This document shows, in pieces, positions 1-8,137 of a DNA stretch of 64,000 bases (positions are counted from its first letter, which is position 1; each line of letters opens with the position of its first letter). The stretch covers positions 1 through 64,000 of the forward strand of contig NZ_BCRO01000053.1 in assembly GCF_001552635.1 (NCBI RefSeq). Direction: 5' to 3'. The stretch is from Actinomadura hibisca NBRC 15177. GTDB lineage: Bacteria; Actinomycetota; Actinomycetes; Streptosporangiales; Streptosporangiaceae. The position numbers were made by a program, and so were the translations under genes. The notes beneath the pieces are model-generated. The model saw only the letters and a program-made list of their open reading frames with translations, did not search any database and had not been told where the DNA came from.

Positions 1-84
1 GAGCCGCCGCAGCGCGCCCGGCCGCGCGGGCGCGGAACGGGGCGCGGCGGCGGCCGCCTCCGCGCCCCGTGCCTGCGTCTTCAT
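1..84 (-). CDS. Probable sugar ABC transporter permease, N-terminal fragment
   Basis: An ATG at 84 opens a minus-strand frame that runs off the window start. The 28 visible codons begin MKTQARGAEAAAAAPRS and are Ala/Pro/Arg-rich, like the cytoplasmic tails of binding-protein-dependent permeases. It starts 10 bases after the stop of the solute-binding protein gene, the usual order binding protein then permease in actinobacterial sugar uptake operons. The upstream ribosome binding site is weak (only GGA), so translation may be coupled to the preceding gene. No membrane segment lies inside the window; the assignment rests on position. Confidence 0.45.
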   Translation of the reverse strand, partial: MKTQARGAEAAAAAPRSAPARPGALRRL

Positions 85-94
85 GTCCGGCAAC

Positions 95-1345
95 TCAGCC
101 GCTCTTCTCGGCGGTCTGCTGGATCTTCTCCAGGACCTTCTTGGGGTCCTGGTCGGCGACCGAGGCCCCCAGCTCCTGCTTCACCGCGCCCGCGACCGCG
201 CTCCACGCCGGGTTGGTGGTCGGCGCGAACTTGGAGGTGGGCAGCGAGTCCACGAACAGCTTGAAGTACGGGTCGGAGCTCAGCGCGTCCCCGGCCGACT
301 TGGTCACCGGCAGGAAGTTCTCCAGCTTGAGGAACTTGGCGGTGTTGTCCTTCTGGTAGAAGAAGTTCAGGAACTTGGAGACGGCCTCCTTGTTCTTGCC
401 GTCGTTCTTCTTGAAGGCCGCGAGCACGTCCATGACGCCGAGGGTGTTGTGCTCGGTGCCGCTCTTGCTGGGCAGCGGGGTGACCTCGTAGGGCAGGTCC
501 TTGTTGACCTTGTCGATGAAGCCGGCGCGGGTGAACGGGCCGCCGATCGCCATGCCGACCTTGCCCTGCGCGAACTGGTTGAACACCGTCTTGCGGTCGG
601 TGGTCTCGGGGTTGGGCTGGGTCAGCCCGGCCTTGTTGAGGTCGCGCAGGAAGTTCAGGGTGTCGACGTTGGCCTGCTGGTCGATGGCCCACTTGCCGGA
701 GGCGTCCACCCAGCCACCGCCGTTGTTCATCGCCCAGGAGTAGAACTCCGCCTGGGCCTCCTCGGGGCCGAGCGGCAGGCCGTAGCCGATCGCGCCGGAC
801 TTCTTGACCTTCTCGGCGGCCGACTTGACCTCGTCCCAGGTCTTGGGCGGGGCGGTGACGCCGGCCTTCTTCAGCAGGTCCTTGTTGCTGAACAGCAGGC
901 GCGCGCTGGAGATGAACGGCAGACCGTACTGCTCGCCCTGGTACTTGGCCTGCTCGACGAAGGTCGGGGTGAAGTCGCCCAGCACCTCCGGCGAGACGAC
1001 CTCCGACGCCTTGTAGATCAGGCCGTCGCGGGCGTAGTCGGAGAAGGAGTTGTAGTTCAGGACGTCGGGGACCTGCTTCGTCTGGACGTAGGTCTTCACC
1101 TTGGCGTCCATCTGCGTCCAGTCCACCATCTCCAACTGCACCTTGTAGCCGGAGTTCTTGGCCTCGAAGTCCTTGATGAGGCCGTCCCAGTAGCCCTTGG
1201 TCGCGTCGCTGTAGATGGCCGCGACGAACTTGATGGTCTTGCCGTCGGAGTCGTCGCCGCCGGACGAGCTGCCCTTGCCGCATCCGGTGGCGCCGAGGGC
1301 CACCGACAGGCCAACGGCGATGGCGCCGATCAGGTGCCGTTTCAT
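95..1345 (-). CDS. Sugar ABC transporter solute-binding lipoprotein (family 1)
   Basis: This 416-residue protein should capture a sugar or oligosaccharide outside the membrane and deliver it to an ABC permease. It starts MKRHLIGAIAVGLSVALG and has a lipoprotein signal ending ATGC, with Cys about residue 24, followed by a Gly/Ser/Asp linker. The mature part has the family-1 pattern, including a WDGLIKDFEAKNSGYKV segment and a GKVGMAIGGPF segment near the middle. The ATG at 1345 is preferred over longer starts because GGCGGGG precedes it and the lipobox is correctly placed. The downstream gene looks like the permease. A DasR-like operator lies about 190 bases upstream, suggesting amino-sugar-responsive control; the actual substrate is not known. 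Confidence 0.85.
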   Translation of the reverse strand: MKRHLIGAIAVGLSVALGATGCGKGSSSGGDDSDGKTIKFVAAIYSDATKGYWDGLIKDFEAKNSGYKVQLEMVDWTQMDAKVKTYVQTKQVPDVLNYNSFSDYARDGLIYKASEVVSPEVLGDFTPTFVEQAKYQGEQYGLPFISSARLLFSNKDLLKKAGVTAPPKTWDEVKSAAEKVKKSGAIGYGLPLGPEEAQAEFYSWAMNNGGGWVDASGKWAIDQQANVDTLNFLRDLNKAGLTQPNPETTDRKTVFNQFAQGKVGMAIGGPFTRAGFIDKVNKDLPYEVTPLPSKSGTEHNTLGVMDVLAAFKKNDGKNKEAVSKFLNFFYQKDNTAKFLKLENFLPVTKSAGDALSSDPYFKLFVDSLPTSKFAPTTNPAWSAVAGAVKQELGASVADQDPKKVLEKIQQTAEKSG

Positions 1346-1530
1346 GTTCCCCGCCTTCACGTCTCCGGTCGCGCCGATCGCGGCCCGGACCCTGGCTGTG
1401 CGTCGCGCCGGCCCGCCGCCGACCCGGTGCGTCCGGGCCGGGCCGTGCTGAGACCTCTTGCGCGCATGAAAGAAGTTGCGCGGTGCGAATGTCCAGCGAG
1501 CAGGTTCGCGCGTGGCCATGAAGATAAGAG

Positions 1531-1544
1531 CTGGTCCGTACCAG
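1531..1544. promoter_or_regulatory. DasR/GntR-like operator (CTGGTCCGTACCAG)
   Basis: The site is a dyad, CTGGT-CCGT-ACCAG. It contains TGGT-N4-ACCA, the core of the DasR responsive element of the GntR/HutC family, which controls N-acetylglucosamine and chitin uptake in streptomycetes. It lies in the divergent region between the solute-binding gene (minus) and the SRPBCC operon (plus). Regulator identity is inferred from the motif only. Confidence 0.5.
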
Positions 1545-1604
1545 TTCAAGAGCTCGTTTACGCAAGAGTCTTAACCGTTATCCGGGGCATTTGGGGGCCT
1601 TCGT

Positions 1605-1638
1605 CTGGTCCGGTTCGCACGCTGGACTGGTCCGGTTC
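1605..1638 (+). repeat. Direct repeat of CTGGTCCGGTTC, 22-base period
   Basis: CTGGTCCGGTTC occurs at 1605-1616 and again at 1627-1638, a period of 22 bases or about two helical turns. Both copies begin with the same CTGGTCCG as the dyad at 1531, so they may be half-sites of the same regulator. Confidence 0.55.
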
Positions 1639-1781
1639 TCCGACCGTTCAGCGGGGCGGAAGTATCGGCGTCGTGACGGTGGGTGCGCGCCGTCGCGGCA
1701 CCCCGGAGCGCTGCTTGTTTCGTCCCACTATGTGCGGGTAGTCGCGGCAGGGACCCCTGCCGACGACGAAGCGAGGACGAG

Positions 1782-2636
1782 ATGAACTTTCGGACCGGGG
1801 TGGCGCTCGGGGCGGGCGTCGTCGCCGGCGGCTACGCGGCCGGCCGGTCGGCGCGCTCGGCCCTGCGGCGCTTCCGCCCCGGGCGCAGGCTGCTGAAGGC
1901 GGCCACCGAACGTTACGAGGCCAAGCTCGAAGGCGCCGTCCGGAAGCTGACGGTCAAGGCTGAGCAGGGCGGGCCGCTCATGAAGGCGGCCCTGGCCGGG
2001 GCGAAATCGCTGGGGGAGGGCAAGTCCCCGGTCCGCGCCCTGCTCAGCTTCGGCTGGACGATGCTGAAGGAGACGCTCAAGAGCATCTTCGGCGGCGGCA
2101 GGAAGCTCAAGCTGACCAACATCGTGGAGCACGTGGACGTCGGAGCGCCGCGGCGGCTGGTCTACGACCAGTTCACGCAGTTCCAGGACTTCCCGAGCTT
2201 CATGAAGAAGGTCGTCAGCGTCGACCAGGCCTCGGACGAGAAGCTGAACTGGAAGGCCAAGGTCTTCTGGTCCTCCCGCACCTGGGAGGCCACGATCGTC
2301 GAGCAGGTGCCCGACGAGCACGTGGTGTGGCGCTCCAAGGGCCGCAAGGGCCACGTGAACGGCACCGTCAGCTTCCACGAGATCGAGCCGGGCATGACCC
2401 GCGTGCTGCTGGTCCTGGAGTACCACCCCAAGGGCCTGTTCGAGCGCACCGGAAACCTGTGGCGCGCGCAGGGCCGGCGCGCCCGGCTGGAGCTGAAGCA
2501 CTTCCGGCGGCACGTCATGACGCGGACGCTGCTGAACCCGGACGAGGTCCGGGGCTGGCGCGGCGAGATCCGCGACGGCGAGGTCGTGAAGGCCGACGAC
2601 GCGCACACCACCGAGGAATACGCGAACCACCGATGA
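1782..2636 (+). CDS. SRPBCC (cyclase/START-like) protein, first of tandem pair
   Basis: The 284-residue protein has an N-terminal glycine-rich hydrophobic stretch (about residues 3-20), a basic helical segment, and an SRPBCC domain from about residue 112. SRPBCC folds bind hydrophobic ligands; members include polyketide cyclases and COQ10-like proteins. The domain shows the sequence VGAPRRLVYDQFTQFQDFP and a RLELKHFRRHVM helix. The ATG at 1782 has a GAGGACGAG site upstream. The next gene begins 15 bases downstream and carries a near-copy of this domain, so the two form an operon from a duplication. Ligand and function are unknown. Confidence 0.8.
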   Translation: MNFRTGVALGAGVVAGGYAAGRSARSALRRFRPGRRLLKAATERYEAKLEGAVRKLTVKAEQGGPLMKAALAGAKSLGEGKSPVRALLSFGWTMLKETLKSIFGGGRKLKLTNIVEHVDVGAPRRLVYDQFTQFQDFPSFMKKVVSVDQASDEKLNWKAKVFWSSRTWEATIVEQVPDEHVVWRSKGRKGHVNGTVSFHEIEPGMTRVLLVLEYHPKGLFERTGNLWRAQGRRARLELKHFRRHVMTRTLLNPDEVRGWRGEIRDGEVVKADDAHTTEEYANHR

Positions 2637-2651
2637 CGGAGGTAGCACCAC

Positions 2652-3764
2652 ATGAAACGCGGTAACTGGGCATCCGGGGCGGCCGGTCAGGTCGCCAAGC
2701 GGCTGCCGATCGGCGGCAGGAAGAAGGGACTCGGCAAGGTCGTCGGGAACCTGCCCCTGCCCAAGAGCATTCCCGGTGGCAAGACCACCGGCACCGCCGG
2801 CGGGCTGCTGCTCGGCGCCGGGGCGGCCGTCGCGGCCAACCAGGTGCTGAAGCGGGGCCGCAACGGCAACGACAACGACAACCAGGGCGAGGAGAACGAG
2901 GAGACGCAGGGCAAGTCGACGTCCTCCTCCGGCTCCCGTTCGTCCGGCACCAAGGCCGCTGAGAAGAAGCGGGACGAGGTCTCCGCCTCCATCAAGGACG
3001 GCGGCGACTCCAAGGACGACAAGAAGGACAAGAAGAAGGACCAGGAGGGCAAGGACAAGAAGGGCGGCTTCTTCGGCGGCATCAAGAACACCCTCGGCAA
3101 GGTCTTCAAGCGCGGCGGCGGGGGCGGCGGCAGCAAGAAGCTGAAGATGACCAACATCGTGGAGTACACCGACGTCGGTGCGCCGCGGCGGCTGGTCTAC
3201 GACCAGTTCACGCAGTTCCAGGAGTTCCCGAGCTTCATGAAGAAGGTCGAGAGCGTCGACCAGGCTTCGGACGAGAAGCTCAACTGGAAGGCCAAGATCT
3301 TCTGGTCGGCCCGCACCTGGGAGGCCACGATCGTCGAGCAGCTGCCCGACAAGCACGTCGTCTGGCGCTCCAAGGCCCCCAAGGGCCACGTGGACGGCAC
3401 CGTCAGCTTCCACGAGCTGGCCCCGAACCTCACCCGCGTCCTGGTGAACCTGGAGTACCACCCGCAGGGCCTGTTCGAGCGCACCGGCAACCTCTGGCGC
3501 GCCCAGGGCCGTCGCGTCCGGCTGGAGCTGAAGCACTTCCGCCGGCACGTGATGACCCAGTCGCTGGTCAAGGCCGACGAGATCGAGGGCTGGCGCGGCG
3601 AGATCCGCGACAGCGAGGTCGTCAAGACCCACGAGGACGCCGTGGCCGAGGAAGAGAAGGCCGGCGGCTCCGACGACAAGAAGCAGACCTCGTCCTCGCG
3701 CAAGCCCGAGGCGAAGAAGAACGACACCAAGAAGACCGAGAAGGAGTACGAGAGCGCCCGCTGA
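2652..3764 (+). CDS. SRPBCC protein with long charged linker and tail, second of tandem pair
   Basis: The 370-residue protein starts with a basic segment and a hydrophobic Gly/Ala stretch (about residues 40-60). A highly charged Lys/Asp/Glu/Ser linker (about 70-145) follows, then a poly-Gly stretch and an SRPBCC domain from about residue 167, nearly identical to that of the upstream gene. A Lys/Asp/Glu-rich tail closes it. The start has a strong GGAGGT site overlapping the upstream stop region. The two genes appear to keep one ligand domain while their flanks diverge. The charged linker is probably disordered and may bind a polymer or membrane; this is inference. Confidence 0.8.
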   Translation: MKRGNWASGAAGQVAKRLPIGGRKKGLGKVVGNLPLPKSIPGGKTTGTAGGLLLGAGAAVAANQVLKRGRNGNDNDNQGEENEETQGKSTSSSGSRSSGTKAAEKKRDEVSASIKDGGDSKDDKKDKKKDQEGKDKKGGFFGGIKNTLGKVFKRGGGGGGSKKLKMTNIVEYTDVGAPRRLVYDQFTQFQEFPSFMKKVESVDQASDEKLNWKAKIFWSARTWEATIVEQLPDKHVVWRSKAPKGHVDGTVSFHELAPNLTRVLVNLEYHPQGLFERTGNLWRAQGRRVRLELKHFRRHVMTQSLVKADEIEGWRGEIRDSEVVKTHEDAVAEEEKAGGSDDKKQTSSSRKPEAKKNDTKKTEKEYESAR

Positions 3765-3816
3765 ACCTCGCACCACCCCACAACTGAATAAGCGCTCCCT
3801 CGCGACGGGCTGGCTG

Positions 3817-3838
3817 CACCGGGAACCCGGGCCCGGTG
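3817..3838 (+). terminator. Possible terminator hairpin after the SRPBCC pair
   Basis: CACCGGG pairs with CCCGGTG around an 8-base loop. No T-tract follows, so it may be a processing or weak termination site. Confidence 0.35.
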
Positions 3839-3896
3839 GCCGCCCGCCCCGCGAAGCGCGCGCTGACCGTCCCTAGAACTCCGCCGGGGGTTGCCG

Positions 3897-5042
3897 ATGA
3901 CCACCTGCGGGGACCTGCGGGGCATGGCGACTCTGCGACGCTGGCCGAGACGTTCGGAGGAACCCGCCCCCGAGCGCGACATGGACCCGCGCTCGGACGA
4001 CGAGGCCCCGGCCCGTCCCGGCGACAGCGTGGTGGACGCCGGCGTCTACGTCGGCGGCGTGCGGCACGGCTCGGCGGCCGACCTGGCCGCCACCTACCGC
4101 ACGCTCCGCGAGACGCCCGGCGGCATGGCGTGGATCGGGCTGTACCGGCCCTCCGAGCGCCAGCTCCAGTCGGTGGCCGAGGAGTTCGGGCTGCACGAGC
4201 TGGCCGTCGAGGACGCGATCGTGGCGCACCAGCGGCCCAAGCTGGAGCGGTACGGCGCGACGTTGTTCGTCGTGCTGCGCGCGGCCCGCTACCTCGACGA
4301 CATCGAGGAGGTGGACTTCGGGGAGCTGCACGTCTTCGTCGGCGCGGACTTCGTGGTGACGGTGCGGCACAGCGAGTCGCCCGACCTCGGCGAGGTGCGG
4401 CGGCGGCTGGAGGCCAACCCCGACCTGCTGGCGCGCGGCCCCGAGGCCGTGCTGTACGCGATCACGGACGCGGTCGTGGACGGCTACGCGCCGGTGGTGG
4501 CCGGACTGCAGAACGACATCGACGAGATCGAGACCGAGGTGTTCCGGCGCGAGCCCCAGGTGTCGCGGCGGATCTACGAGCTGTCCCGTGAGGTGATCGA
4601 GTTCCAGCGCGCCACGCGCCCGCTGGCGACCATCCTGCGGGCGCTGTCGGCGGGCTTCGACAAGTACGGCATCGACGACGAGCTGCGCAGCTACCTGCGC
4701 GACGTCGCCGACCACGCCACGACGGTCGGCGAGCGCGTGGACGGCTTCCGGCAGAACCTCCAGGACATCCTGACGGTGAACGCGACGCTGGTGAGCCAGG
4801 CCCAGAACGAGGAGATGAAGAACCTCACCGAGGCGAGCTACGCGCAGAACGAGGAGGTCAAGCGCATCTCGGCATGGGCGGCCATCCTGTTCGCGCCCAC
4901 GCTGATCGGCACCATCTACGGCATGAACTTCGACCACATGCCGGAGCTGCACTGGGCGCTGGGCTACCCGTTCGCGGTGGCGCTGATGGCGCTGGTCTGC
5001 GTCGTCCTCTACACGATCTTCAAGCGCCGCGACTGGTTGTGA
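3897..5042 (+). CDS. corA: CorA-family magnesium/divalent cation channel
   Basis: CorA proteins form pentameric inner-membrane channels for Mg2+ and sometimes Co2+ or Ni2+. This 381-residue protein has a large soluble N-terminal alpha/beta domain, a long helix rich in Glu and Gln (about residues 230-320), and two C-terminal membrane segments. The diagnostic YGMNF motif follows the first segment and a KRRDWL basic end follows the second. The ATG at 3897 is chosen because GGGGG lies 7 bases upstream; a TTG at 3891 and an ATG at 3924 are alternatives. Its end overlaps the convergent TROVE gene by 23 bases. Confidence 0.88.
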   Translation: MTTCGDLRGMATLRRWPRRSEEPAPERDMDPRSDDEAPARPGDSVVDAGVYVGGVRHGSAADLAATYRTLRETPGGMAWIGLYRPSERQLQSVAEEFGLHELAVEDAIVAHQRPKLERYGATLFVVLRAARYLDDIEEVDFGELHVFVGADFVVTVRHSESPDLGEVRRRLEANPDLLARGPEAVLYAITDAVVDGYAPVVAGLQNDIDEIETEVFRREPQVSRRIYELSREVIEFQRATRPLATILRALSAGFDKYGIDDELRSYLRDVADHATTVGERVDGFRQNLQDILTVNATLVSQAQNEEMKNLTEASYAQNEEVKRISAWAAILFAPTLIGTIYGMNFDHMPELHWALGYPFAVALMALVCVVLYTIFKRRDWL

Positions 5043-6285
5043 AGGGCCACACCCCCTCCCGTGCGGCCTCGATGACCGGGATCAGGGCCAGCGCCTCGTC
5101 GGTGAGGCCGGGGAAGACCAGGCGCGGGGGGCGGCTTTCGCCTGCCCTGTAGCCGTTGACCCGCCACGCGTAGACGGGGACGCCGAGGTCGGGCGGCTCG
5201 TCGACGTACGGGTCGATGACGGCGACGCGGTCGTGCCCGGCGAAGGCGTCGCGCACCGGGGCGTCGCAGTACGTGGCGGGCAGACCGAACGCGCGCCAGC
5301 GGTGCAGCCCGTGGAGCGGGGACTCGCCGGGGACGACGGGGAAGCGCCTGCCGTCATGGGCGACGACGTCGGCGTGCTCGCAGCGCTGCGCGAGCGTGAG
5401 GCCGAACACCGCCGCGTCGTCGAATTCCTGGTCGATGGTGATCAGGGTGCGTCCGGGGATGCGCGGCAGGTCGTCCAGCAGGTACCCGGCGGCGCGCTCC
5501 AGTGTGGGCGTCCAGCGTTGCGCGGCGGCGGCTCGGCGGGCGGCGGCGAGCCGCAGGGGGTAGAGCCGCGCGGCACGGACCTCGGCGGGGTCGGCGAGCC
5601 GTTCGTTGATCTCCATGGCCGTCTCGAACGGGAGGCCGTGCTTGTCGAGGTGGTGCAACCGTCCCAGCAACGCGTCCAACATCAGGTCGGAATCCCCCAA
5701 CGGCTCACGACGCCCGGCCATGGCCTGCCGGAACACCGCGCTCTGCTGGGCGTCACGGGGGACCGGGTGCACGACCCGGATCACGTCCCCGAACCGGAAC
5801 GGGGGAGGGGAATCGATCGTGCCGGAGAACAGGCCCCGCAGGTCGGGGAAGGAGGGCAGGGCGAAGTTGTGCGCCCCGGTGTCGTGCAGGCGCAGCGCGT
5901 CCTCGTCGTAGAGCCGCGCCACCGCGTCGGCCACGCCCCGCTTGACCGGCTTGGGCACCGCCCGGCCGTGGGCGGCACGCCAGAGCGCCAGCAGGTGCCC
6001 CGGATCGTCGGCGCGCCGCAGCACGGACCCGACCACCTGCCGCGTGCGGCCCGGCGACCCGTCGGCCAAGCGCGCGGCGGCGAACGCGGCCGCCCCGACG
6101 AGCGCCGGATACCGCATGGGCGTCTCCGCGCGCAGCCACGCCAGGAACGCTGCCGTCCACTCCGGGTCACGCCGCGTCGCGGCCGCGATCCGCGCCGGGA
6201 ACTCCGTGCGGGCGCGCTCCGGCCACAGGAAGAACGCGTCCCGGTAGCCGACCATGGTCAGCGTGGACTGGAACAGGTCCTGCAC
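5020..6285 (-). CDS. TROVE-domain (Ro60/Rsr-like) RNA-binding protein with degenerate vWA domain
   Basis: TROVE proteins form a HEAT-repeat ring that binds the ends of misfolded RNA and Y RNAs, linking RNA quality control to stress survival. This 421-residue protein has the helical-repeat N-terminal part (about 1-270) with typical segments such as YPALVGAAAFAAARLADG, and a C-terminal vWA-like Rossmann part from about 280. The MIDAS metal site, normally DxSxS, reads ITIDQEFDD here and so looks lost. The GTG at 6285 has GGGAGGGGG upstream. It is convergent with corA. No Y RNA candidate was seen beside it. Family confidence is good; its RNA partner is unknown. Confidence 0.75.
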   Translation of the reverse strand: MQDLFQSTLTMVGYRDAFFLWPERARTEFPARIAAATRRDPEWTAAFLAWLRAETPMRYPALVGAAAFAAARLADGSPGRTRQVVGSVLRRADDPGHLLALWRAAHGRAVPKPVKRGVADAVARLYDEDALRLHDTGAHNFALPSFPDLRGLFSGTIDSPPPFRFGDVIRVVHPVPRDAQQSAVFRQAMAGRREPLGDSDLMLDALLGRLHHLDKHGLPFETAMEINERLADPAEVRAARLYPLRLAAARRAAAAQRWTPTLERAAGYLLDDLPRIPGRTLITIDQEFDDAAVFGLTLAQRCEHADVVAHDGRRFPVVPGESPLHGLHRWRAFGLPATYCDAPVRDAFAGHDRVAVIDPYVDEPPDLGVPVYAWRVNGYRAGESRPPRLVFPGLTDEALALIPVIEAAREGVWPFTTSRGA

Positions 6286-6452
6286 ACCGCCCCCTCCCGG
6301 ACACCTGCGGGCGGCCCGAGAAGGGACCAGGCGACGGGCGGGTACGTGGCGAGACGCGAGCCGTCACGTCCGAGAACGTGGCCGCTCCGCGAGCCTCCAT
6401 AAGCTCCGCCGCCCGCGCACCGGGCCGCCGGTCCGCAGGTGCACTCGGGAGA

Positions 6453-7343
6453 CTAGGCGGAGGGTCCGACAGAATCCGGCACGACGATGCGCCAGGCACG
6501 GTGCCGCACCGTCCACGTGCGGCTGGTGTAGGGGCCGGTGACCTCGCCGTCGAGGTTGGCGGGGAACGCCTCGCCGCTGATGGTCACGCTCTTCACGGGC
6601 CGGACGACGACGTCGTCGCGCTCGCGGTGCGAGCCGTCCCGCAGCCCGCGCGCGTACCCGATCCGCGCCATCGGCCCGGTCGCGGCCGACACGACCAGCT
6701 CCATGCGCCCGTCGCGGGGCGAGCCCTCGGGCGCGAGCTGCGCGGCCCCGCCGCCGATGCCGGAGGCGTTGCTGAGCGCGACCATCAGCAGCCGCCGGTC
6801 GGCGACGACCTCGCCGTCCGCCTCGACCTTGAGCTTCCATCCGCGCGAGCGCACCCCCGCCAGGATCGCCCCCACGGGGAACGAGGCCGTCTTCAAGTAG
6901 GGCTTGATGCGCGAGGACATCCTCGCAGCGGTGGCTCCGACCCCGACATGCGCGGCATTGACGACAACGCCGCCCTCGTCGTCCACCAGCAGGTCCATCT
7001 CCTGGACATGCCCGTCCCGCAACACCCGCGCGGCGGCGTCGGACTCCAGCGGGATGCCCAGGTTGCGCGCGAGATCGTTCCCGGTGCCGAGCGGCAGCAC
7101 CCCCACGACGCGCCGCTCCAGCTCGCCCCGCGCGTGCAGCGTCTCGACGAGCCGGTGCAACGACCCGTCCCCACCGGCCGCCACGACGGTCTCCTGCCCG
7201 TCGGACAACCCGTCGAGCGCCGTCTCCAGATCGTCCTGCCCGCCGCACGCGTAGACCTCGACGTCGCCGCCCAGGATCTCGACGGCCCGCCGGACCGCCG
7301 AGTCGTCCATGGTCCCGGCCTTGGCATTGGTGATGATGAGCAT
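6453..7343 (-). CDS. Diacylglycerol/lipid kinase (DAGK catalytic family)
   Basis: This 296-residue protein should phosphorylate a lipid such as diacylglycerol with ATP at the membrane face. It has the DAGK nucleotide-binding signature GGDGSLHRLVE (about residues 57-67) and the PLGTGNDLARNLGIPL loop (about 85-100), then the C-terminal beta-sandwich with the DGxMELVV-type motif (DGRMELVVSA). Length matches YegS/BmrU-type kinases. The start ATG has GGAGGGGACG upstream. It is co-directional with the TROVE and YchJ-like genes, but with gaps large enough for separate promoters. Confidence 0.85.
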   Translation of the reverse strand: MLIITNAKAGTMDDSAVRRAVEILGGDVEVYACGGQDDLETALDGLSDGQETVVAAGGDGSLHRLVETLHARGELERRVVGVLPLGTGNDLARNLGIPLESDAAARVLRDGHVQEMDLLVDDEGGVVVNAAHVGVGATAARMSSRIKPYLKTASFPVGAILAGVRSRGWKLKVEADGEVVADRRLLMVALSNASGIGGGAAQLAPEGSPRDGRMELVVSAATGPMARIGYARGLRDGSHRERDDVVVRPVKSVTISGEAFPANLDGEVTGPYTSRTWTVRHRAWRIVVPDSVGPSA

Positions 7344-7415
7344 CGTCCCCTCCGCCCGCCCTTGTGCCCCCCGAACCCCGCCCGAACCCGCCGTCAGCGA
7401 CGGAAGTTCGCGTCG

Positions 7416-7802
7416 TTAGTCGGTGGTGCCGTTGAGGTAGACCCACGCGCCGTCGTGGCGGGTGAAGCGGCTCACCTCGTGGAGTTCGCCAGGGTGGTCA
7501 TTTTGGGTGAAACGCGCACGGAACTCCACCACGCCCCTGTCGTGGAACGGCGTGCCGTCCTCCGTGCGCACGATCTCCAGGCCCTCCCAGCGCAGACCCC
7601 GGTCGAAGTCGAGCGCGGGCGGGCGGGTCGCCGGGTGCCAGCTCGCCAGCAGGTAGGCCGCGTCCCGCACGGCGAACGCGCTGTAGCGCGAGCGCATGAG
7701 CTGCTCGGCCGTCGCCGCGCGGGCCCGGCCGCGGTGCAGCCGGCCGCAACACTCCTGGTAGGTCTCGGGCAGCCCGCACGGGCAGGGACGCGTCTTCGCC
7801 AT
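7416..7802 (-). CDS. YchJ-family (UPF0225) protein with SEC-C-like zinc motif
   Basis: The 128-residue protein begins MAKTRPCPCGLPETYQECC, a SEC-C-like metal-binding motif (CPCG...CC). An NTF2-like alpha/beta fold follows, with the RYSAFAVRDAAYLLASWHP segment typical of YchJ. It has one SEC-C motif and lacks the second motif at the C terminus of longer family members. The biochemical role of YchJ proteins is not established. It is divergent from the small gene starting at 7906. Confidence 0.8.
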   Translation of the reverse strand: MAKTRPCPCGLPETYQECCGRLHRGRARAATAEQLMRSRYSAFAVRDAAYLLASWHPATRPPALDFDRGLRWEGLEIVRTEDGTPFHDRGVVEFRARFTQNDHPGELHEVSRFTRHDGAWVYLNGTTD

Positions 7803-7905
7803 GCCTCCATTGTGGTCGTCGCGGCGAGTTTGCGCCCGGTTGGGGCTAGCCAGGGACAGGCGGGGGCAGAGCCGCGTTCAGGGGATCAACTCAGCGGGGA
7901 GAGCA

Positions 7906-8127
7906 ATGGACATCGAGACCGCCCTGAACAAGCTCATCGAGCACGCGCGCGAGGAGCTGAAGGTGCGCAACCGCCGCGACCAGGAGAAGGCCAACCAGGC
8001 CGACCACGGCCACGACTACAGCGTGATGATGGAGTCCGCCGACCAGCTCGACCGGTACGCGGCCCAGGTCCGGCGGCTGCACGACAACGAGTTCCAGCAG
8101 AACTGGCGCAAGCACAGCGCCGAGTGA
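7906..8127 (+). CDS. Small helical protein, unknown function
   Basis: I do not recognise this 73-residue protein. It is highly charged and probably all helical, beginning MDIETALNKLIEHAREELKV, with no signal peptide, membrane segment or cysteine. The ATG at 7906 has a GGGGAGAG site. The next gene begins 10 bases after its stop, so the two are probably co-transcribed. It may be a soluble partner of the following membrane protein; this rests only on adjacency. Confidence 0.7.
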   Translation: MDIETALNKLIEHAREELKVRNRRDQEKANQADHGHDYSVMMESADQLDRYAAQVRRLHDNEFQQNWRKHSAE

Positions 8128-8137
8128 GCGGAGCCGA

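Larger units (their letters stand above)
1346..1781. other. Divergent intergenic region, no gene
   Basis: These 436 bases separate divergent operons and hold no convincing gene. Besides the dyad at 1531 and the repeats at 1605-1638, TTGCGCG occurs at 1458-1464 and 1476-1482 (18-base period), which could be LacI-type half-sites. Promoters for both flanking operons must lie here, but no strong -35/-10 pair was identified. Confidence 0.6.

Noticed and set aside
1728-3776. Long minus-strand open frame of 682 codons opposite the SRPBCC pair
   Set aside because: It is a mirror of the high-GC codon bias of the real plus-strand genes, with Leu/Val/Gly/Arg-rich low-complexity translation and no family motif.
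6286-6452. Possible Y RNA gene next to the TROVE gene
   Set aside because: No tRNA-like T-arm or Ro-binding stem was found in this gap or on the other side of the gene.
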